Of a stretch of DNA of 64,000 nucleotides, positions 58,283-64,000 are shown piece after piece. Source of the DNA: Silene latifolia (taxonomy: Eukaryota > Streptophyta > Magnoliopsida > Caryophyllales > Caryophyllaceae). Both the position numbers and the translations under genes were made by a program. Under the pieces are notes generated by a model. That model did no database searches, was not told where the DNA came from, and worked only from the letters and a program-made list of their open reading frames with translations. Positions within the stretch are counted from its first letter, which is position 1; each line of letters starts with the position of its first letter. The stretch lies in NCBI RefSeq assembly GCF_048544455.1, contig NC_133536.1:29266152-29330151 (forward strand), read 5' to 3'.

Positions 58283-58765
58283 ATTTGCCCCCAGCGTAGT
58301 CTATGCCGTGGTATGGGCTCCGATGTATGTTGAGCGTATATTCTGCGTAAGTAAAAATTTCTGCCCCGGCTTCTTCTTCCCCGGCACGGCTCTGCTTAGG
58401 CCGTACCATATCCCCCCTCCACATGGATGTGTAATGGACATCAGGTGTGGAAAAGAAAGTGGTACCGGCCGAGACCGAGGTTGTGAGCGTCGTGTGCTTT
58501 TTATTGCCCCCAGCCGGTGCTGACAAGCTTGGTTGATCATGTGGCCGACGGAGAACAGATACTTAGGAATTTGTTGAGGAAGATGAATAGGCAGAGAGAT
58601 TTGAAGGGGCGTGTTGAAGACGCTTGGTCACTGTTGCATTGATTGATGTTCAACTGTTGCAACGATTGACATTCCGTGGCTGCATGCCTGACACGTGTCT
58701 GTTTGCTGATTGGCTGACGTTTCATGGGCTGTGCCCTGATTGGTCCTTCTTCATGGGCTTTTCCC

Positions 58766-58773
58766 TATAAATA
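58766..58773 (+). promoter_or_regulatory. TATA box upstream of the Transposase_28-type ORF
   Basis: TATAAATA, flanked by CCC and GGGC, lies 185 bp before the ATG at 58951. It suggests that the antisense ORF has its own promoter, separate from the LTR. Confidence 0.6.
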
Positions 58774-58950
58774 GGGCAGTTAGTCCCTAAAATTGGCCAC
58801 CAATTTCATTTTCTATAAAATTTTCTTCTTTCTAGCCTTCTTTGACGAAACTTCTCTCTAGCTTTCAGACTTGTTACTCCGGCGTAGCATTTTTCTTCAA
58901 GGTAAACAATCAAATTTTTAATTTTTTTCATTAAGTTTCCGTTGTGAATC

Positions 58951-61135
58951 ATGTCTTCTGCTGATGCCGGTCCTAGTAACCGTGCGCCGGGGGGTTCCCC
59001 GCCGCGTCTTGATGAGGAGGAGATGCTAGATGCCATCTCGATAAGGTCTGGGGGCCCTAGGTCTCCGTCTCCCGAAGTCGATCCAAAAGCTTTGGAGGAT
59101 TGGGAGGACGATGATGATGATGATGACGACGGTGATGATGCTGGTGATGATGCTGAAAGGGCTCAACCTGATGAGGGGAGGCAGTACGTTATGGATCACG
59201 GCGAGGCCTGTAAGGTCTGCCTTGACCGTGTCTGGACCCATAAGTTCGCCAGTTGTTCCGGCGAGACATTTTTCGAGGGCCATTTCTACTTTGGCAGGGG
59301 ATACAAAATTGTTATCCCTGAGGAGGGCCAGGCCATCTGTTGTCCTCCACTGGGTTGCACCGGCGTATACATCCGGCACTTGGAGTACGGGCTCTGGTTT
59401 CCGCTGAATGATTACGTCATGGCTATCATTAGAGCCATGAACGTCGTCGTGGCCCAACTGCACCCGTTGGCTATTAGGACCATAGTCGACTTTGTCTGGC
59501 TCTGTCTCTTCAAGGGGGAGGTCCCAACGGTTAATTTATTCCGTCGGCTTCACCACCTTCGGCCGTCGTTTCCCGGTCGTGTCGGATGGTACAGCGTGCA
59601 AGTGGAGTCGGGTTACATCTCCGTTGATAAGCTTTCCTCCTGCAAGGACTGGAAAGATCGGTGGATGTACGTTGAGGTGCCGGATGACTATCCGCTGCCC
59701 CGGTCCTTCCAACACCAAGTTAATTTGCGGTGCGAGACTGAGGCGGAGCATGACAGATGGGTCACCCGGAAAAAGCTTAAGATGGACGCCAGCAAGGTCC
59801 CTCTTAATGAGGATGAGAAGCTGGCGATGAGACTCTTTGAGACGGACAAGAGCGGGGTGTCGAAAAGATGGATTCCCCCGACGCAGATCATTCTTCAGGA
59901 TGAACCGCTCTGCCATGTCGTCCTCATACCGGCCCTAGCGCAGGGTGAGTGGGGTCGGTGTGAGGCCCATCTCTGCTCTCAACGTTTCTGTTTCTTGAAT
60001 TTCGATTTACTTCTACTTAACTCTTGTTTTGCTTCCTTTGCAGACCACTTTGGACCGGACCTGTCTGAGGATATCCTTCGGAGAATGGGGCTGCACAAGG
60101 ATAAGACCGTTGCTGATTTGCACCCTAAGGCTCTGGCCCGTGATCGCAGGACGTCGCCGAATGATCTCATGGATCAGCAGCTGAAAGGCCTGAATGTGGA
60201 GGCGGCCCAGGCGAAGGTTGCTAGTAACATGCCGCGCCGGACGCGGAAAACAAAGCCTTCGGCGGCGACATCAGTTCCACCTCCCCTCCCTTCAGTCCAG
60301 AAGGAGACGTGGTGATCGTTGATATTACCAATGGGGAGGACTCCGATGCGGAGGGGTCTCCCCTCGTCCGTAAAAGGAAAGAGCCCACCCCTGCTGCTGA
60401 TGCTTCTGCTGCCACTGCTGCAACTGCTGCCGGCGAGGAGATGCGTCCTCCGAGCAAGAAGGCCAAGCATGGTACAGATATATCCTGTGGCTTAGACTTA
60501 GCCGGTTCATTAGGCGTTCCTGATGACAAGCTCTCCGATATGTCCATGTATACTGACACGGATGTTTTAATTGATTTTTGTAGATCAACCGTCGGCACCC
60601 GCCGTTCTCACTTGCGGCAATTAGAGAAGCGACCGAGAAGGCGGGTGATAGAAATGTCACCGTCGATTCCCTACTCCGAAGGTTTCCCCACCGAGCTTGT
60701 GGCGGAGGGATGAGAATATGCAAGAGGTCGAAATGGACTCAGCTAGCCGGCTCCCACATTATGGAGCAAGAGAAGACCATGGCTGAAGCTGCCCCCCAGC
60801 TCGAGCGGCTAAGGCTGGAACTCGACGCGGCGAACAAGGAGGCTAAGAGGGTCAAGGCCGAGGCTGAAGAGGCAGTCCGTGCTGAGAGAAAACTCAGGGA
60901 GGACGCTGAAAAGGAAGTACTTGCTGAGAGAGCCAAGGCCGAGGCTGCGGCGGCTGAAGCTGCTAAGCTGCTGGAGATGCGTGACCTTGTTCAGAAGCAC
61001 GCCGACCTTTACCGTACGCAGAGGGACGAGTTTAGGGGCTTGTTCCAGGTCCAGGGGAAGGTGGTTCGGAACAAGGATGCTATCATCGCACATGTTAGGG
61101 AGGAGAACAGTTTGGAGTGTCTCAATGTCCTCAAT
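58951..61135 (+). pseudogene. Transposase_28-type ORF, antisense extra ORF of the gypsy element, broken
   Basis: Starts ATG 58951. Residues 51-64 are an acidic run. Residues about 138-230 (GVYIRHLEYGLWFPLND... to NLFRRLHHLRP) match the plant 'putative gypsy type transposon' domain (Transposase_28, PF04195). A likely intron is 59945-60043 (CAGG|GTGAGT...TTTGCAG|ACC), 99 nt and without in-frame stop. The frame shifts near 60250 and again near 60750. The last part, 60770-61130, is a long Ala/Glu/Lys coiled coil. At 61136 the gene runs into an inserted LTR. Relative to the LTR at 57692-58282 the ORF is antisense, as for the antisense ORFs between pol and 3' LTR known in Tat-clade elements. Its biochemical role is unknown. 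Confidence 0.75.
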
Positions 61136-61306
61136 TGATGGGGCATATTCTGCACCCGCTGACCAGTCAACATATTGAGCAAGGTCAAAGATATCCACAA
61201 CAAGTCAACGGCTTAGACAGCCTAACCGACGCAGCCTGTCGGCCTGTCTCTAGGGTCCCGGCTGGGGCAACTAGCCAGCCGAGGCACACATCCGCGAACT
61301 CATATC
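61136..61306 (+). repeat. Inverted fragment of the same gypsy LTR
   Basis: Starts TGATGGGGCATATTCTG and is the reverse complement of 58112-58282 with only two or three mismatches. It is therefore the first 171 bp of the same LTR in the opposite (plus) orientation. It truncates the coiled-coil frame on its left and is cut on its right by the CACTA element. Confidence 0.85.
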
Positions 61307-61318
61307 CACTACAGGAAA

Positions 61319-61890
61319 AACGCGGGAAACTGACGGAAAAATAAAGCCCATACTGACGGAATTTCCGTCGGTATTTCAATTCTTGTGACGAAATTCCGTC
61401 GGAATCGTGGTCGACTTATTTCGTCAGTAAAATACCTGTACTGACGGAATTTCCGTCAGTCTTCCAAAAAACTGACGGATATTTGACGGAAAATCCGTCT
61501 TTATTTATAGGTCAATAGTGACGGAATTTCCGTCAGTTTTTTAATTTTACTGACGGAATTTCCGTCAGTTGTCTCTGACACGTGGCATTCCACGTAAGAT
61601 TCTGAAATCAAAATAGCAGGGGGTAGTGACGGAATTTCCGTCAGTTTTTTAATTTTACTGACGGAAATTCCGTCAAGGGCTAGACACGTGGCACATTTAT
61701 TTTAATTTTGGGGATATGATTGAGGAAATCACTGACGGAAATTCCGTCAGTTTTATCACTTTACTGACGGAAATTCCGTCAGTTCCAGGGACACGTGGCA
61801 CTTTCCTCTTGAATTTGGAAAAATGGAGAGGGAAAGCAGTGACGGAAATTCCGTCGGTATTTTGAAATTACTGACGGAATTTCCGTCAGA
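61319..61890. repeat. CACTA subterminal repeats
   Basis: Many copies of ACTGACGGAA(A/T)TTCCGTCAGT-like units in both orientations, each nearly palindromic around GAAATTC/GAATTTC. Between them are unrelated spacers, three containing ACACGTGGCA. Subterminal repeats bind the TNPA-type protein in En/Spm-like elements. Confidence 0.9.
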
Positions 61891-62261
61891 TATATTAAAT
61901 AACAGGCCTGGAAACAGCAGCCTGCTGCCCAACCACGATGCGTTTTTTGCATCGTTTCAAATACAACTGCTTTCACCACCACGATGCCTATTTGCATCGT
62001 TTCCAATATAAACAAAACCTGCAAAACACATCCAATCGTCGACCGCCAAGCGGGAATCCATTTTCACGTCGACCGCTAATGCGGGAATCAATAGACAACA
62101 AAAGAGAAGGGGACGCAAATTGTTTTACATAAAAACATAGTCAAATTTGTACATTGTCTTACAAATTAAACAGAGAATTGTTTTACCATGTCTTTCATAC
62201 TTACTAGACGACAATACTAACTAAACTAAAGTTCTAACCTAAAGGCTCTAACTTAAAGGCT
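61891..62261 (-). other. CACTA 3' non-coding region
   Basis: Between the subterminal repeats and the stop codon at 62262. A short repeat, CCACGATGC followed within a few bases by GCATCGTTTC, occurs at about 61935 and 61979. No gene seen. Confidence 0.6.
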
Positions 62262-63784
62262 CTAAGTGTTTATAGGGTCAATAAAACTACCACCAATACC
62301 TCCAAACCCGTCATCACCACCCCCAAAGTCATCCCGTCTATGTGGAGTAAATTGTGAACACGTGTTTGGGGGTTGAGATGCTTGCAAATCAGCCCAAGCC
62401 TTTCTCATTGCCGCCATTTCTTCAGCCTGTTCACGAACCTGTCTTTCAAGAGCAACTCGAGCGGCTCGCTCATCATTCATTTGGGTGGAAAGTCAGAAAT
62501 CATGCTAGGAGCATAAGACAAAGACCGTCGGCCAGCTTTGTTAGGAGGAAGATCATACCATATTTGGGCCCCTGTAGGTCCTGTCCCAAACATCCGGTTC
62601 TTCTCGTCAAATCCTTCTACAGCCTTGTAGTAGGCCTGAATCTCGTCGGGAGACTGTCCAGGTGGCAATGGCTGGCTCATCTCCTCTTGGAAATCACGCT
62701 GAAAAAATAGAAAATCGTTAGAAATGATATATATATATACCTATATATACCTATCTTTATAAGAAAGAGATTATCGTTCTTTGTAATAAAAATAAATATT
62801 AAATTAAATTCAAGAATTTACCTCAACATCAGCCGCTCGAGGGTTAACCCACTCGCCCTTCTTATTTTTCTTCGTCTTCATGAACATCTTGTTGGGGGGT
62901 GGCCTCTTGACCCTGAAATTATTATGGAAACAAGTAAAATCAAGTATATTTTTGTCAATCATATATATTAACCACTTTTTAAAAGCAATATAAACAATAC
63001 TTACCAATTCCTTGAAAGCATCGGAGCAACTCTTCCGACCAAGAGTGTGGGTGCCCAATGCTTTCCCATCTTTCCCACCCGACTTCCTATTTGCCGTGTT
63101 GATTTTCGAATGTTTGGCAAAAGTAGCATCATTTGGCCTATTCCTAAGGTTCTCCAACCAAGAAACAGGCACCCACTTTGGCGGTTTCTTGTTATATTTT
63201 ATTCCATTGATAAGAGTGGTAATCCGCCTCGTTACCCTCGCCTGCCACTCAGGAATAGGATCATACCCAGGATCGATGGATCTTACATGAGTCTGTTTCA
63301 AAAAACAAGTGTGAAATTAGTTATATAAAACTTAAGAAAATTATTATAAACTTAAGAAAATTATTATAAACTTAAGAAAATTATTATTGAAAAACATAAT
63401 TACCGCAAAGTAATTCCACATCTTCCGACGCTGTGCGTTACTCGCTTCACCCCACCTAGTGAAGTACTCATCTCCTGTGTTACAGGTGAATGACCAAGTA
63501 ACATATTTCTTGATTGGTTCGTCATCCCACCTGAAAAACACATAAATATTTGAAATTAAAACTGTAAATGTTAAGTTTTTTTAAACTTAAGAAAAATTAA
63601 CATAAACTTACCAAAAATGATCTGGCCGAGCACGGGCCTCTGAGAGAATCACCTGCATGTTCTCCTGTCTATCTGTTGGAAATTCAGGATTTTCCTCATC
63701 CTCAACCTCGTCGTCCTCCCGATTCCGTTGAGATGCATTTGCCTTATTATTGCTCCCAATCATACGGCGAAAAATGTTCGGCAT
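62262..63784 (-). pseudogene. Transposase_24-type (Ptta/En/Spm) CACTA gene, probably broken
   Basis: Exon model on the minus strand: 63784-63612, 63530-63404, 63292-63005, 62912-62822, 62698-62262. The start is ATG 63784 (MPNIFRRMIG). Exons 1-3 join in frame (DHFW|WDD; FA|THVRSIDPG). Conserved parts are EYFTRWGEASNAQRRKMW and KHSKINTANRKSGG...GSKSF-like HTLGRKSCSDAF, typical of the plant En/Spm Transposase_24 domain, then KTKKNKKGEWVNPRAADVE. The C-terminus (MNDERAARVALERQVREQ...) is coiled coil. As I read it, exon 3 to exon 4 is out of frame by one, and the frame changes again near 62480, so the copy is probably dead. Related proteins act with the main transposase at the subterminal repeats. 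Confidence 0.7.
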
Positions 63785-64000
63785 AATCACTGCATGTTAA
63801 CAATTCAAATCGTTAGTTCAAAACAACCATTTCTGCAGGGTATATATAAACAATTGAAAAAAACACTATGGAAAACTGTGAACTAATTACCACTTGCCTC
63901 TTCTTTAATGCATTTTATTGGGTGAATTGAGAGGTTTCTTATAACCAAATCTTGAAAATTGAAACACACTATTGATGTTAAGCTAAAACGACATGTATAA

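Larger units (their letters stand above)
61307..64000 (-). mobile_element. CACTA (En/Spm) transposon, left end and partial body
   Basis: The terminus CACTACAGGAAAAACG at 61307 is the class hallmark. Next come subterminal repeats (61319-61890), about 370 bp without coding content, and a minus-strand gene with Transposase_24-type content. This end is the 3' end relative to that gene. The element runs out of the window, so the other terminus and the large transposase gene (TNP2 type) are not seen. Confidence 0.9.

Noticed and set aside
57987-58526. 179-codon minus-strand frame over the LTR edge
   Set aside because: It spans LTR, PPT and internal sequence and has no pol motif; probably chance in GC-rich DNA, though a remnant of the element's sense strand cannot be fully excluded.
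59536-59916. Minus-strand frames under the Transposase_28-type ORF
   Set aside because: Shadow frames of a GC-rich coding region on the other strand.
58111-61307. A TIR DNA transposon with 175-bp inverted repeats around the Transposase_28-type gene
   Set aside because: The inverted segments have LTR features (TG start, PPT and TATA box at the left copy) and the gene is truncated exactly at the LTR start, so two opposed LTRs explain it better.

Overview
The window is nuclear DNA from a flowering plant, most likely a eudicot. It shows plant-type LTR retrotransposons primed by initiator-Met tRNA, Stowaway and Tourist MITEs, Helitrons, a CACTA element, GT-AG introns, and an intronless MAX2 orthologue of typical eudicot form. 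The general look of the repeats made me think of Caryophyllales, but I cannot prove the family. Only two ordinary host genes are supported; nearly everything else is nested mobile DNA.

Layout. (1) 1-9625: a tandem Ty3/gypsy array of shape internal-LTR-internal-LTR with a 5787-bp period and 3.5-kb LTRs. The 2.2-kb internal region has no recognisable gag-pol. (2) 9626-15883: duplicated flank, a 53-nt templated filler, then a 5'-truncated Sirevirus (Ty1/copia) with broken pol, an envelope-like ORF carrying one in-frame stop, a multiple-PPT region and its 3' LTR. (3) 15884-18785: a third, truncated copy of the gypsy LTR and its flank. (4) 18786-26600: low-coding DNA with several MITEs. (5) 26615-32977: the genic island, with MAX2 (F-box/LRR protein of strigolactone and karrikin signalling) and a three-exon DUF688 gene in the same direction, separated by a MULE-like MITE. 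(6) 33732-49943: a 1.07-kb direct repeat. Its two copies flank a minus-strand LINE, and the second copy is split by a complete 8.8-kb Ty1/copia element. (7) 49944-57691: a 5' LTR with PBS, then a head-to-tail array of non-autonomous Helitrons. (8) 57692-64000: the 3' LTR of a minus-strand gypsy element, an antisense Transposase_28-type ORF of the kind known from the Tat clade, an oppositely oriented fragment of the same LTR, and the start of a CACTA transposon with subterminal repeats and a Transposase_24-type gene.

How it works together. MAX2 is an SCF E3-ligase subunit and should be functional. The DUF688 gene looks intact but its role is unknown. No autonomous transposon is intact: every retroelement reading frame carries frameshifts or stops, even in the copia element whose two LTRs are almost identical. 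The insertion order is readable in several places: CACTA within an inverted LTR within the antisense ORF, copia within the second copy of the direct repeat, and Stowaway elements within both copies of that repeat. I found no tRNA, rRNA, CRISPR or organellar genes.

All comparisons were made by eye. Many nominal open frames here begin at TTG or GTG, so starts were moved to ATG where a real gene is claimed.
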